Both the position numbers and the translations under genes were made by a program. Source: Nitrospira sp. KM1 (GTDB lineage: Bacteria; Nitrospirota; Nitrospiria; Nitrospirales; Nitrospiraceae). Taken from it: DNA of 64,000 bases. Within the stretch, counting starts at the first letter, position 1. Each line of letters starts with the position of its first letter. The DNA lies in the NCBI RefSeq assembly GCF_011405515.1, contig NZ_AP022671.1, positions 4,030,001 through 4,094,000 on the forward strand, in the 5' to 3' direction. Below are positions 33,446-42,727 of the stretch, piece after piece. Under the pieces are notes generated by a model. It had not been told where the DNA came from, made no database searches, and worked only from the letters and a program-made list of their open reading frames with translations.

Positions 33446-34633
33446 GTGTTTGAGGTGACTTGGGTCCGTATGGTTGGTTCGAGCGAGCAGACGGTTTCAG
33501 TGCGTTTAGGAGAGAGAAGCTACGAGGTCACGCTCCAGCAGGGCCTTCTCGCCACGGTCGGTACAAGAATTCGTCAACTCACCAATGCCCGCAAGGTCGG
33601 AATCATCACCGACCGTCATGTCGCCCGTCACTATCTCAAAGGCGTCCTCCGCAGCCTGAGGGCTGCCGACTTTCACGCTACAGCTATCGTGCTGCCGCCG
33701 GGGGAACCATCCAAATCCATGCCGACGGTGGAACGCATCCTCGATCACTTGGCCAAACAACGATTTGAACGAGGGTCTTTTCTCGTCGCCCTCGGAGGGG
33801 GCGTCGTCGGAGACCTAACCGGATTCGCCGCCGCCATATATCAGCGGGGCATTCCGTTCGTTCAGGTCCCTACCACTCTGGTGGCGCAAGTCGACTCCAG
33901 CGTCGGTGGCAAAACCGGTATCGACCATCGGCTAGGCAAGAATCTCATTGGCGCGTTTCATCAACCTCGCGCCGTACTGGTCGATCCACAAACATTGGAG
34001 ACGCTCCCGCGCCGTGAGTGGATTGCCGGTTTGGCTGAGGTGATTAAATATGGCGTCATCGCCGATCAGGCATTTTTTGAATTTCTGGAACGTTCGATGG
34101 CGGATCTCGCGGCGCTTCGCAGCGCTGACATCATCAGGGTGATTGGCCGATCCTGTGAAATCAAAGCGCAGATCGTATCGGAAGATGAACGCGAATCCGA
34201 CCGACGCCGCATTTTAAACTACGGACATACGATCGGGCATGCGCTCGAAGTGCTTGGAGGATACAGAAGTTTGATTCATGGCGAGGCGGTAGGAATCGGG
34301 ATGGTGCAAGAGGCCAATCTGTCCGCCCACGTGGGACTATGTTCATCGAACGTGCCCGAAAGAATTCGATCAATAGTTCTCTCCGCCGGTCTATCGGATG
34401 TCATGCCTCGAAGGACGTTTCGGTCCCTGTGGTCCGCGATGCAGCATGATAAAAAGGCCATTGGTGGGCAGGTCATTGGAGTGTGGCCAGTTCAGATTGG
34501 GAGCGTCGTCATCCAGAAAATCGGAAGAGAGACCTGTGCCGAATGGTTCCGAGGCCTGCATGTCCGCAGAAGCGACCAAGGTGCAACGCATCAATCCAAA
34601 GTCGTCCGGAAGACGCGCATAGCGCGCAGGTGA
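33446..34633 (+). CDS. aroB: 3-dehydroquinate synthase
   Basis: A 395-residue NAD-dependent enzyme converting DAHP to 3-dehydroquinate in the shikimate pathway. GGGVVGDLTGFAAAIYQRG and PTTLVAQVDSSVGGKTGID are family signatures; NYGHTIGHALE holds metal-binding histidines. GTG at 33446 is the longest start; ATG at 33470 is a plausible alternative. The C-terminal 25-30 basic residues extend past the usual end. Confidence 0.93.
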   Translation: MFEVTWVRMVGSSEQTVSVRLGERSYEVTLQQGLLATVGTRIRQLTNARKVGIITDRHVARHYLKGVLRSLRAADFHATAIVLPPGEPSKSMPTVERILDHLAKQRFERGSFLVALGGGVVGDLTGFAAAIYQRGIPFVQVPTTLVAQVDSSVGGKTGIDHRLGKNLIGAFHQPRAVLVDPQTLETLPRREWIAGLAEVIKYGVIADQAFFEFLERSMADLAALRSADIIRVIGRSCEIKAQIVSEDERESDRRRILNYGHTIGHALEVLGGYRSLIHGEAVGIGMVQEANLSAHVGLCSSNVPERIRSIVLSAGLSDVMPRRTFRSLWSAMQHDKKAIGGQVIGVWPVQIGSVVIQKIGRETCAEWFRGLHVRRSDQGATHQSKVVRKTRIARR

Positions 34634-34645
34634 TCATAAGGTCGT

Positions 34646-35911
34646 ATGACATCCAAGCGTACACCGTCAGTGTCACAGCTCGAACAGGCGCTTCAAGAAA
34701 AAAGCCGAGAGGTCGATGTCCTCCATCGTATTACCGATTCCATCAGCAACACGCTTGACCTTGAATCAATCCTTAAGCACATCGTTGAAATCGTCGTTGA
34801 GGTGACGCGGGCCGATGCGTGTCTGCTGTATCTGCTCTCCGACGGGGGCGATGAACTGATTCTTCGCGCCTCGAAAAATCCACATCCCCGACTCATTGGT
34901 CGCATTACCATCGGCATGGGTGAGGGGATTACCGGTTGGGTGGCTCGGGAGCGAACGCGCGTCGTCATTCCCAGTAATGCAAGCGATGATCCCCGGTTCA
35001 AATTCTTCCATAATCTTCCGGAGGATCGGCATCAGGCCTTTGTTTCCGTTCCGATCATGGCGAAGAAGGAAGTGACGGGGGTCATCAACGTTCAGCACAA
35101 GCGGCCGAAACGGTATCGGATGGATGAACTCGCGCTGCTTTCCACGATCGCCAATCAAGTTGGGGGTGCTATCGAAAATGCTCGTCTGTACGATCAGATG
35201 AGACGCAAGGCTCTCCAGGTTGAAACCTTGTCGCAAGTTTCGGAGACTGTTGCATCCAGCCGTCTTCTCGAGGACGTCATGCAATTGCTGGTCACGATGA
35301 CCGCGCAGATGATGAATTCAAAAATCTGCTCCATCATGCTGCTCGACCCGGCGACGGGAGATCTCAGAATCGAGGCTACGCAGAGCCTCAGCGAGCAGTA
35401 TCGGCGGAAGCCCAGCTTGAAGATGGGCCAAAGCGTGAGCGGCCGGGCGGTTCAAGAGCGCCGACCGATTATCGTCCTCGATGTCACGAAAGAGCGGGAC
35501 TATATGTATCCGGACATCGCCAGACGGGAAGGGTTGTCCTCGCTGCTTTCCGTGCCGATGATGGTCCGTGAGAAGGCGGTCGGGGTGATTAATAGCTATA
35601 CCTCCGTCCCGCATGTGTTCACGAACGAAGAGGTCAAGCTGCTTCAAGCTGTGGCGAACCAAGCGGCGATCGCTATTGAGCATGCGACGCTCTTGGAAAA
35701 ATCGTTCGAAATGCAGGAGGCGCTTGCCGTTCGCAAATTGCTGGAACGCGCCAAAGGCTATCTGATGCGGTCGAAAAAACTTACCGAAGAAGAAGCGTTC
35801 AAGCTCATTCAGCGTCAGAGCATGGATCTGCGTAAATCGATGCGTGAAATTGCCGAGGCAGTCCTCTTGGCGGGAGAACTCGAAGAACGCGCGGATAAAC
35901 GGCGAGGTTAG
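34646..35911 (+). CDS. GAF-GAF-ANTAR antiterminator
   Basis: A 421-residue sensor/RNA-binding protein, 12 bases after aroB. A short coiled coil (residues 9-30) leads to two GAF domains (about 30-190 and 195-355; GITGWVARERTRVV and SVSGRAVQERRPIIV are equivalent segments). The last 60 residues are an ANTAR domain: VRKLLERAKGYLMRSKKL, TEEEAFKLIQRQSMDLRK and REIAEAVLLAG carry the conserved Arg, Ala-Lys, Glu-Ala-Phe and Ala positions. ANTAR proteins bind paired hexaloop hairpins in nascent RNA and stop terminator formation. Four such target modules lie in this window (38.0, 54.0, 62.0 and 62.2 kb). The GAF ligand cannot be told from sequence. Confidence 0.93.
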   Translation: MTSKRTPSVSQLEQALQEKSREVDVLHRITDSISNTLDLESILKHIVEIVVEVTRADACLLYLLSDGGDELILRASKNPHPRLIGRITIGMGEGITGWVARERTRVVIPSNASDDPRFKFFHNLPEDRHQAFVSVPIMAKKEVTGVINVQHKRPKRYRMDELALLSTIANQVGGAIENARLYDQMRRKALQVETLSQVSETVASSRLLEDVMQLLVTMTAQMMNSKICSIMLLDPATGDLRIEATQSLSEQYRRKPSLKMGQSVSGRAVQERRPIIVLDVTKERDYMYPDIARREGLSSLLSVPMMVREKAVGVINSYTSVPHVFTNEEVKLLQAVANQAAIAIEHATLLEKSFEMQEALAVRKLLERAKGYLMRSKKLTEEEAFKLIQRQSMDLRKSMREIAEAVLLAGELEERADKRRG

Positions 35912-35918
35912 GTGTCGA

Positions 35919-36806
35919 TCATCGGTCAGGGGATTTCGGAGTTGCCGGGATCCTCGGTTGGGTTGCATTCCGCTGAGCGGCCTGTTCAGCGAGTTGCTTC
36001 TTGATTTCCTCAAGTTCTTTCCGGAGTGCCTCTAATTCAGGATCTTTTTGCCCCCGTTCTCCTTTTGCGGCCGATGGGTCTGTGGCTGTCGTGGCAGGGC
36101 TCTTTGTCGGTGCGACAGTCGAGGGCGTCGAATTTAAAGCAGCTGGTCCAAGATCATGCGGAAGGCGGGCGAGCAATTCATAGTCAATAACCAGTGTTGA
36201 GTTGGTCGATCGGGAGTCGCGGTACGTATCAGCTCGCTTGGCCGATTCCGGGAAAAATAGAACCTGATCATTCACCGCTCCCTTGCCGTCGCGGACATTC
36301 GGATTGCCCATGCCGCCATTGCCGGGCTGTAAGGAACCGCCTTTATACTGCGTGAGTGTGAGATAAAGGGAGCGCCCATAGGCATAGAGAAATCCGGTCG
36401 TTTGTTCAATGGGCGATTGATGGAGAGCGCCGGTCTGTTTAATCGCGAAACTGATCTGCTGGTTTGGAGCAGCCTGGCTCAATCCGTCCGTAACCGAGGG
36501 AGTCAGAAAGGCGATGTCTTCCTCTGAAAACGCCCGCACGATGCCTGGCTCGCGTACACCGGCGCTACTCGGCACGTCCGTATCGACTCGCATGAATACA
36601 CCTCGAAACACTGACGCCATAGTATCAATTGGCAACTTGATCGGGTGTGCAGCCTGAAACGAAGGATCAGCTGTGCGCTCCAAGGAGAGTCTTCCCCGAT
36701 CAGATTGATAGAGGACAACGATCGGTTGAGCGGAAGTAACACAGGCAGAAATGCCGGCCAAGAGCGCAGTCAATATTATGAAGATGGGAATATTTCGGTG
36801 ACGCAT
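35919..36806 (-). CDS. Lipoprotein of unknown function, paralogue 1
   Basis: A 295-residue predicted lipoprotein: hydrophobic signal ending in lipobox ISAC (Cys22). The middle has AFSEEDIAFLTPSVTDGLSQ and GRSLYLTLTQY, the C-terminal third a Pro/Thr/Ala-rich linker then a short coiled coil (ELEALRKELEEIKKQLAEQ) and a basic tail. It shares length, motifs and order with the gene at 36978-37865, so the pair is a tandem duplication. I recognise no known family. It faces the ANTAR gene with only 7 bases between stops. Confidence 0.8.
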   Translation of the reverse strand: MRHRNIPIFIILTALLAGISACVTSAQPIVVLYQSDRGRLSLERTADPSFQAAHPIKLPIDTMASVFRGVFMRVDTDVPSSAGVREPGIVRAFSEEDIAFLTPSVTDGLSQAAPNQQISFAIKQTGALHQSPIEQTTGFLYAYGRSLYLTLTQYKGGSLQPGNGGMGNPNVRDGKGAVNDQVLFFPESAKRADTYRDSRSTNSTLVIDYELLARLPHDLGPAALNSTPSTVAPTKSPATTATDPSAAKGERGQKDPELEALRKELEEIKKQLAEQAAQRNATQPRIPATPKSPDR

Positions 36807-36977
36807 TCAGCCCACCTCGCCTGGACTCTTTCGCAAGTCTAGCACGGCAGGAGCATGTGCGGCATGTGCAACAAACTGCGCGAGAAATGAGACACATCAT
36901 GGAACTATCTTATAACCCCATCATTGAGGTTACGATCGGCGGAGAACGAAGCGACTCACAACAGCTGCGAGAACGGG

Positions 36978-37865
36978 CTACGGCGATTTCGAGGGCTTCC
37001 CCAAATCGCGCCGGATGTCCTCCACCTCTTTCTTGAGAGTATCGATTTCCACGTCTTTTCTCTTCATCTCCTCCCGGATCTGTTGTAAGTCTTGATCCTT
37101 CGCTCTTGATCCTTCGGTGGGGCTGACAGCGCGCTCCGTCGTGGGTGCAAGCGCCTTACTCCCGGCAGGCAATGCGGCTAGTCGTGCAAAGTCGATTGCA
37201 AAGAAAGCTTCCGGAGAACTGCCCGCAAGCAGGGAAGGTTTCTTTCCATTTTCGACCAATGCTTCCTTGGGCTCGAAGCGTAACTCGAGGTCGGTCTGCC
37301 CTGAAGGATCAGGTAATCGCCGGTTTGCCATGTTGATGGCATCTCCTTGCTCCGCTCGTGTTCGATATTCGCTCACGGTGAGGTAAAGCGAGCGTTCATG
37401 TACCAGAAGATGTCCCGTGGTGGTTTCGAGCAGAGTCGAATTGGCCAGGGGAGGCTCTGAGGATCCGATCCCCGCTCCACTCTGGCGCGAATAGGAAAGA
37501 TCAGAAGGGTAGCGACGTATCTGGAAACCCACCTGCTGATCGGCTGCAGCCTGACGAAGCGCGGCGGACAGGAAGGGGGCTAAGAAGGTGATATCTTCCT
37601 CTGAGAATGCCTGGTCTGACGGGTGTGTCTTAGAGAAGACAGTCTGAAGCGCAGTGCTCGCGGCCGTCACCTTGACGCCACGGAGTGTACGCGCGATCAC
37701 CGCTTCATCAAGGATAATCGGATGAGCTGCCTTGAACGATCGATCGGGAATCCGCTCGAGGTAGATTGACCCCTTTGGGGCCTCGTGCAGCATGGTATCC
37801 ACCTCGGGGGTACTTGCGCATCCGCCTGTGAGGAGGATACAGACGAGTAAAAATCGGCCTATCAT
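36978..37865 (-). CDS. Lipoprotein of unknown function, paralogue 2
   Basis: A 295-residue predicted lipoprotein. The start at 37865 is chosen because it gives a signal peptide with a clear lipobox LTGGC; the frame is open 45 codons further upstream without such features. Shared with paralogue 1: YLERIPDRSFKAAHPI, QAFSEEDITFLAPFLSAALR, ERSLYLTVSEY and a C-terminal coiled coil (EEMKRKDVEIDTLKKEVEDI). Function unknown. It is divergent from the porin-urt operon. Confidence 0.8.
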   Translation of the reverse strand: MIGRFLLVCILLTGGCASTPEVDTMLHEAPKGSIYLERIPDRSFKAAHPIILDEAVIARTLRGVKVTAASTALQTVFSKTHPSDQAFSEEDITFLAPFLSAALRQAAADQQVGFQIRRYPSDLSYSRQSGAGIGSSEPPLANSTLLETTTGHLLVHERSLYLTVSEYRTRAEQGDAINMANRRLPDPSGQTDLELRFEPKEALVENGKKPSLLAGSSPEAFFAIDFARLAALPAGSKALAPTTERAVSPTEGSRAKDQDLQQIREEMKRKDVEIDTLKKEVEDIRRDLGKPSKSP

Positions 37866-37982
37866 CGCACGTCGATCTTCAGCAAAAGCGTTCCAGTGTA
37901 TGGTAGCGGGGGTAAGTTTAGCATAGGAACCGGAGTGCTGTACTGCAGGCCCTGAATAGGCTGCAGTTTTTGGAATACTGTC

Positions 37983-38012
37983 TTGACAAGCGGTAGGCAA
38001 AGGTCCTATAAG
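37983..38012 (+). promoter_or_regulatory. Sigma-70 promoter of porin-urt leader
   Basis: TTGACA (37983-37988, full consensus), an 18-base spacer and TATAAG (38007-38012, 5 of 6). The predicted start of transcription near 38019 places the whole hexaloop/terminator module at 38023-38134 inside the transcript. Confidence 0.8.
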
Positions 38013-38022
38013 CGTGGCGCAT

Positions 38023-38098
38023 CGTGCCGTACAGTGAGAGGGACAATGAAGTCCTGATCAAAGGCACGGGTTACTGCGAGAGGACAATGGCGTCCTTT
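38023..38098 (+). promoter_or_regulatory. ANTAR-type dual hexaloop motif, porin-urt leader
   Basis: Hairpin P1: GGGAC (38040-38044), six-base loop AATGAA, GTCCT (38051-38055). It is enclosed by an outer stem CGTGCC/GGCACG (38023-38028 with 38063-38068). Hairpin P2: a 7-bp stem 38079-38085 with 38092-38098 closing loop AATGGC (38086-38091). Both loops have A at position 1 and G at position 4, the bases ANTAR proteins read. The loop and 3' arm of P2 are also the 5' arm of the terminator that follows, so P2 and terminator cannot form together. Confidence 0.85.
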
Positions 38099-38134
38099 TG
38101 GTCCACTTGGCGGGCCGGAAGGGCGTTTTTTTTT
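38089..38134 (+). terminator. Leader terminator before porin-urt
   Basis: A 16-bp stem with several G-U pairs (38089-38104 with 38112-38127), a 7-base loop and nine T (38126-38134). It lies 67 bases before the first gene, so it is an attenuator and not an end-of-operon terminator. Confidence 0.88.
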
Positions 38135-38201
38135 GACTCCAGCCGCTCCTTCCGGATGACATGAGTGATGAACCTGTTGTCGATCATGAGGAGGACTAGG
38201 A

Positions 38202-39620
38202 ATGAGAAGCAGTGTGAGAATTCCAGGCTGGGCCATCACCGTGATCTTGCTCGGTACGGTGTTTGCGATGGAAGCTCCGGTTGTTGCTCAAGTGCAGGAA
38301 AAAGCCGCGGGTGAAGAGGCGGGCGGGGGGAGAGAGACGAGGAAATTGGAGGATGTGGAGCCGGCCGTCAATATCTGTGCAGGCTGTATCGCGCCACTCT
38401 TTACCAAAGGGAGTAAGGGAACGCTCACGCCGTATGGACGCATCGAACTCGATGGCATCTACAGTACAAGAAATACCAACCCGTTAGATCCACAGCAGTT
38501 CAATGGTTATGGCACGGCGGCCGGGCGGCAGGGCAATAGCAGTTCCACCCTCAATCCCCGCTACAGCGTGTTTGGCCTTCGAGCCGATAGAACGGACGGC
38601 GTCAGTACACTCGCTGGCGTCGTCGAGATGGACTTCTACGGGCAGTCTGACAGCGGCAACAACCTGTTGCCCCGTCTGCGTCTCGCGTACCTGAAATACT
38701 CGCCGAACAACAACAAGACCATTTTCACGGTGGGGCAGGACTGGAATCCCATTATGGGACTGTTGAGCGATAACATCGACTTTTCGATCATGGGCTACAC
38801 CGGAAATCTCTGGCAACGTATTCCGCAGATCACGGTGCGGCAAAAATTTTCGGACAATTTTGAAGGACTCGTCACGGTGATGCGGTTCGAGCGTGGACTC
38901 TCCAACTGCTGCGGCAATACCCAAGTGCGGACGACAACCGACACCGGCGGCAATGGAGGCGGGCCTGGAAGCACATCGGCCTTTAACGATCCAGTTCAGA
39001 TGCCATATTTCGGAACGAGGTTCGCGTTCAATGGCACCGGCAAGATGGCGGGGACGATGCTCGCGGTGAATGGAGCCTATCGATGGTATCGGTCGGCACC
39101 GACCCCTACCGGCGTTCTGGCCACTCCCGGCAAGGACATCAGCTCCTATCTCGTGGGTCTTGAAGCTGTTCATCAATTGGCCAAACAGCTAAGATTGACG
39201 TGGGAATTGGCCTATGGACAAGCGCTGGGGAATGAATGGTTCAGGTGGAACCAGGATTTGAACTGGTCGACCGGCAACCCTGTCCGCGCGTTAACCTCTT
39301 GGTTCCAATTGAGCTATGCCTACTCTCGCGATTATACGTTTCTGTTCGGGTACGGCATTGATAATCCCCTCGACAGCGATCTCAAGGGCAGCATCAATGC
39401 CTACGGGACAACGCCTGGGTCAACTGGATATAACTCGAGCATCCAGTATCTGTCCAACCAACGGACGTATCTCACGGCGATCCACCCGATATGGTCGGAT
39501 TTCGTGATGGGATTTGAGTGGCAGCATTTCTGGACGAACTGGGCGCAGCCGACGACCTATTCGGCAAAGGCGTCCAATCAGGCGGACATGTTTACGTTGT
39601 CAGCCTGGTACAACTTCTAA
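38202..39620 (+). CDS. Outer-membrane porin of the urea uptake operon
   Basis: A 472-residue protein with an N-terminal signal (hydrophobic residues about 9-28, ending VVAQ). The rest is rich in alternating strands and aromatic girdle residues, ending LSAWYNF with the C-terminal Phe typical of beta-barrels. A Cys pair (NICAGC, about residue 65) is unusual in a porin. Its place ahead of urtA suggests passage of urea or short amides. The exact porin family is not certain. AGGAGG precedes the ATG. Confidence 0.8.
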   Translation: MRSSVRIPGWAITVILLGTVFAMEAPVVAQVQEKAAGEEAGGGRETRKLEDVEPAVNICAGCIAPLFTKGSKGTLTPYGRIELDGIYSTRNTNPLDPQQFNGYGTAAGRQGNSSSTLNPRYSVFGLRADRTDGVSTLAGVVEMDFYGQSDSGNNLLPRLRLAYLKYSPNNNKTIFTVGQDWNPIMGLLSDNIDFSIMGYTGNLWQRIPQITVRQKFSDNFEGLVTVMRFERGLSNCCGNTQVRTTTDTGGNGGGPGSTSAFNDPVQMPYFGTRFAFNGTGKMAGTMLAVNGAYRWYRSAPTPTGVLATPGKDISSYLVGLEAVHQLAKQLRLTWELAYGQALGNEWFRWNQDLNWSTGNPVRALTSWFQLSYAYSRDYTFLFGYGIDNPLDSDLKGSINAYGTTPGSTGYNSSIQYLSNQRTYLTAIHPIWSDFVMGFEWQHFWTNWAQPTTYSAKASNQADMFTLSAWYNF

Positions 39621-39695
39621 CCATAGAACGGATCAGGCGGTTCGTTGTTTAGCACAGGCGGATGGCGGACGGCCGATCACTGATAGGAGTCAAAC

Positions 39696-41054
39696 ATGAG
39701 CGCTGAACTCAACGACGGGCAACATCACCTGACGGCAGGGCCTGAGGAAGGACAGTCCCGGCGGGACTTTCTGGTACAAGGTTCAAAGACCGCAGCCAGT
39801 ATAGGCATCGCCGCGCTGCTGGGGAACCTAGGCCATTGGGCTCTGTCCTATGCCGCGGACAAGGAGCCGGTAAAAATTGGTGTCCTCCACTCACTCAGCG
39901 GCACCATGGCGATCAGCGAAGTCTCTTTGCGCGACACAGTGCTGATGGCGGTGGAAGAGATCAATGCCAAAGGCGGCGTGATGGGTAGGCAGATCAAACC
40001 GGTGGTGGTCGATCCCGCCTCCAACTGGGATCTGTTCGCGGAAAAAGCCAAACAGTTGCTCTTGCAAGACAAGGTAGCCGTGGTTTTCGGTTGCTGGACT
40101 TCGGTCAGCCGCAAGTCCGTGCTGCCGGTGTTTGAGAAGAACAACGGCTTGCTGTTCTATCCGGTGCAGTACGAAGGCGAAGAATGTTCGCGCAATGTTT
40201 TCTATACCGGCGCGGCCGTCAATCAGCAGGCCGTGCCTGCCGTAGAATATCTGATGAGCAAGGAGGGCGGAGGATACAAGAAGTTCTACTTGCTCGGTAC
40301 GGATTACGTGTATCCGCGTACGACGAATAAAATTCTTCGCGCCATGTTGCTCGCCAAGAAAGTGCCCGAGGCGAATATCATGGAGGAATACACGCCGTTT
40401 CATCACCAGGACTATCAGACGATTGTGGGCAAGATTAAGAAATTTGCCGCTGGAGGCGGGGCGGCGGTGATCAGCACGATCAACGGCGACAGCAATGTGC
40501 CGTTTTACAAAGAATTTGCCAATCAGGGATTGCGGGCGGAAGATGCTCCGATTATGGCCTTCAGCGTGGCGGAGGATGAGTTGCGCGGCATGGATACCAC
40601 GACACTTGTCGGTCATCTGGCCGCCTGGAACTATTATCAAAGCGTTGACACACCTCAGAACAAGAAGTTCGTCGCGGACTTCAAGGCGTATTGCAAGAAG
40701 AACAATTTGCCGGACGGCGAAAAACGCGTGACGGACGATCCGATCGAGGCCGCGTATTTCGGCGTCCACGTATGGAAGCAGGCTGTCGAAAAGGCTGGGG
40801 CGCTCGAAGTCGATGCGGTTCGTAAGGCGGTGTATGGCCAGAAGTTTCTCGCACCGGGTGGAGAAATCATGATGGATACCGGCAACCATCATACGCATAA
40901 GCCGGTGCTCATCGGAGAAATTCTCAAGGACGGCCAGTTCAAGGTGGTGTCGCGTTCCAAAGGACTGGTGAAGCCTGAGCCATGGAGTGAGTACACCAAC
41001 CCGGAGAAAGGCTGCGATTGGACCAGCCACCAGGGGACGTACCAGAAGCCGTAG
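39696..41054 (+). CDS. urtA: Urea ABC transporter substrate-binding protein
   Basis: A 452-residue periplasmic receptor for urea. The N-terminus has a Tat-type signal (SRRDFLVQGSKTAASIGIAALLG). The mature part follows the UrtA pattern: IGVLHSLSGTMAISEVSL, GGVMGRQIKPVVVDPASNW and FGCWTSVSRKSVLPVFE. It is the second gene of the attenuated operon, 75 bases after the porin. Confidence 0.95.
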   Translation: MSAELNDGQHHLTAGPEEGQSRRDFLVQGSKTAASIGIAALLGNLGHWALSYAADKEPVKIGVLHSLSGTMAISEVSLRDTVLMAVEEINAKGGVMGRQIKPVVVDPASNWDLFAEKAKQLLLQDKVAVVFGCWTSVSRKSVLPVFEKNNGLLFYPVQYEGEECSRNVFYTGAAVNQQAVPAVEYLMSKEGGGYKKFYLLGTDYVYPRTTNKILRAMLLAKKVPEANIMEEYTPFHHQDYQTIVGKIKKFAAGGGAAVISTINGDSNVPFYKEFANQGLRAEDAPIMAFSVAEDELRGMDTTTLVGHLAAWNYYQSVDTPQNKKFVADFKAYCKKNNLPDGEKRVTDDPIEAAYFGVHVWKQAVEKAGALEVDAVRKAVYGQKFLAPGGEIMMDTGNHHTHKPVLIGEILKDGQFKVVSRSKGLVKPEPWSEYTNPEKGCDWTSHQGTYQKP

Positions 41055-41165
41055 TCGCTGCGAGTGACGCGTGCGGGACTTCGTCAGTTGAAAGATCGTA
41101 GAGAGAGACGAGCGGGTGACGAGGCAAATGGCCGACGTCACCCGTTGTCGTGTTCGGGAGGATTC

Positions 41166-42713
41166 GTGAAAAGCATGAGACAGGCAGCCATGGTATGGGC
41201 TGTGATTCTGTGCCTTGCGCAGGCAGGGACTTCAGCGCTGGCGGCGGACTCTTCGGCTCAGCCGGTGATCATGCCGCTCGAACAGGCACTTACCCAGATA
41301 ACCAGTGAAGACGACACGGTGCGCGACACGGCGCTTGCCGCGGTCATCCAACAGGGAGATGCGACACTGCTTCCGCGTCTCGATGAGATCCGCGCTGGTG
41401 CGGAGCGCCCCATTCGTCTGGCGATCAAGCCGGTGATGGATCTCATTCGAAACCGGAGCAATCTCGACGATCCTGCCTCCCATGTTCGTCGTTCCGCTGC
41501 CACGGATTTGGGCACGTCCGGCCGGGTCGTCGCGATTCCATGGCTGGAAGCCGCGGCTGCGAAGGAAGACAAAAAATGGGTGCGCTATACGATGCAGGAA
41601 GCCGCAGCGCTGCTCAAGTTATCGTTGAATGACCAGGCCTCCAAGCTCGAGGCGATCGATACGTTGGGAGCCTTGTCGAGTCAGAACGGCGTGCCGGCGC
41701 TTCAAGAAATGATGACGGCCGGTCGAGCCTCCAACTCCACAGACGCACAAAAGGAATTGGCCAAACGGTCGTCCGCCGCAATCGAGCGGATCGAAACGTG
41801 GGGGGCCTGGTCGAACGCCATTGAAACCATCTTCCGAGGGATCAGCCTCAGTTCTATCCTCCTGATTATGTCGGTGGGGCTGGCCATCGTGTTCGGTCTG
41901 ATGGGCGTCATCAATATGGCGCACGGAGAGTTGATGATGGTCGGCGCCTATGCGACCTTCCTCACCCAGGAACTCTTCAAGTCATTGCTGCCGCCGGCGA
42001 TGTTCGATTATTATTTCGCTTTTGCCCTGCCCGTGGCGTTTGTGTTGGCGGCCTTGAGCGGATTGATTCTGGAGGCCACGGTCATACGGTTTCTGTACGG
42101 GCGTCCGCTCGAAACCATGCTGGCGACGTGGGGAGTGAGCCTGGTGCTCATGCAGGCGGCGCGCGTATATTTCGGCGATCTCACGGCCGTGGTCGCACCC
42201 GGCTGGTTGAGCGGAGGGCAGCAGGTGATGGTTGGAGTCTTTTTCCCCAACAACCGTTTGTTCATCATCGCATTATCCATCATCTGTGTGCTGGGCATCT
42301 ATGGACTGCTGTTCCGTTCCAACCTCGGACTTCGCGTTCGAGCGGTGACGCAGAATCGGAATATGAGCGCGTGTCTCGGTATTCCCACGAGAAAAGTCGA
42401 TGCCTATACCTTTGCGTTCGGTTCGGGGCTGGCCGGCATCGCCGGCTGGGCCTTGACCTTGATTGGGAACGTCGAGCCGGGTCTTGGTCAAAACTATATC
42501 GTGGATTCGTTCATGGTGGTGGTGACGGGCGGTGTTGGCAAGCTGGCCGGCACGATCGTCGCGGCCCTGGGAATCGGCGGGTTGAACAAGGTGCTCGAGC
42601 CGAGTTTGGGAGCGGTTTACGGAAAGGTCTGCATCCTCGTCCTTGTAATTTTATTTTTACAATGGCGGCCGTCCGGTTTGTTTGCCATCAAGGGGCGCCA
42701 TGCCGATTCGTAA
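41166..42713 (+). CDS. urtB: Urea ABC transporter permease UrtB
   Basis: A 515-residue permease. Residues 1-30 form a signal-like segment, about 45-230 a soluble region with HEAT-like repeats typical of UrtB, and the rest a LivH-type membrane domain (GLMGVINMAHGELMMVGAY). The GTG at 41166 has GGGAGG upstream; the frame is open to 41064 and an ATG at 41175 is the alternative. Confidence 0.94.
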   Translation: MKSMRQAAMVWAVILCLAQAGTSALAADSSAQPVIMPLEQALTQITSEDDTVRDTALAAVIQQGDATLLPRLDEIRAGAERPIRLAIKPVMDLIRNRSNLDDPASHVRRSAATDLGTSGRVVAIPWLEAAAAKEDKKWVRYTMQEAAALLKLSLNDQASKLEAIDTLGALSSQNGVPALQEMMTAGRASNSTDAQKELAKRSSAAIERIETWGAWSNAIETIFRGISLSSILLIMSVGLAIVFGLMGVINMAHGELMMVGAYATFLTQELFKSLLPPAMFDYYFAFALPVAFVLAALSGLILEATVIRFLYGRPLETMLATWGVSLVLMQAARVYFGDLTAVVAPGWLSGGQQVMVGVFFPNNRLFIIALSIICVLGIYGLLFRSNLGLRVRAVTQNRNMSACLGIPTRKVDAYTFAFGSGLAGIAGWALTLIGNVEPGLGQNYIVDSFMVVVTGGVGKLAGTIVAALGIGGLNKVLEPSLGAVYGKVCILVLVILFLQWRPSGLFAIKGRHADS

Positions 42714-42727
42714 TTGCCGGATGAACC

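Noticed and set aside
39891-41141. A 416-codon - strand frame
   Set aside because: Shadow of urtA; no domain, no ribosome binding site.
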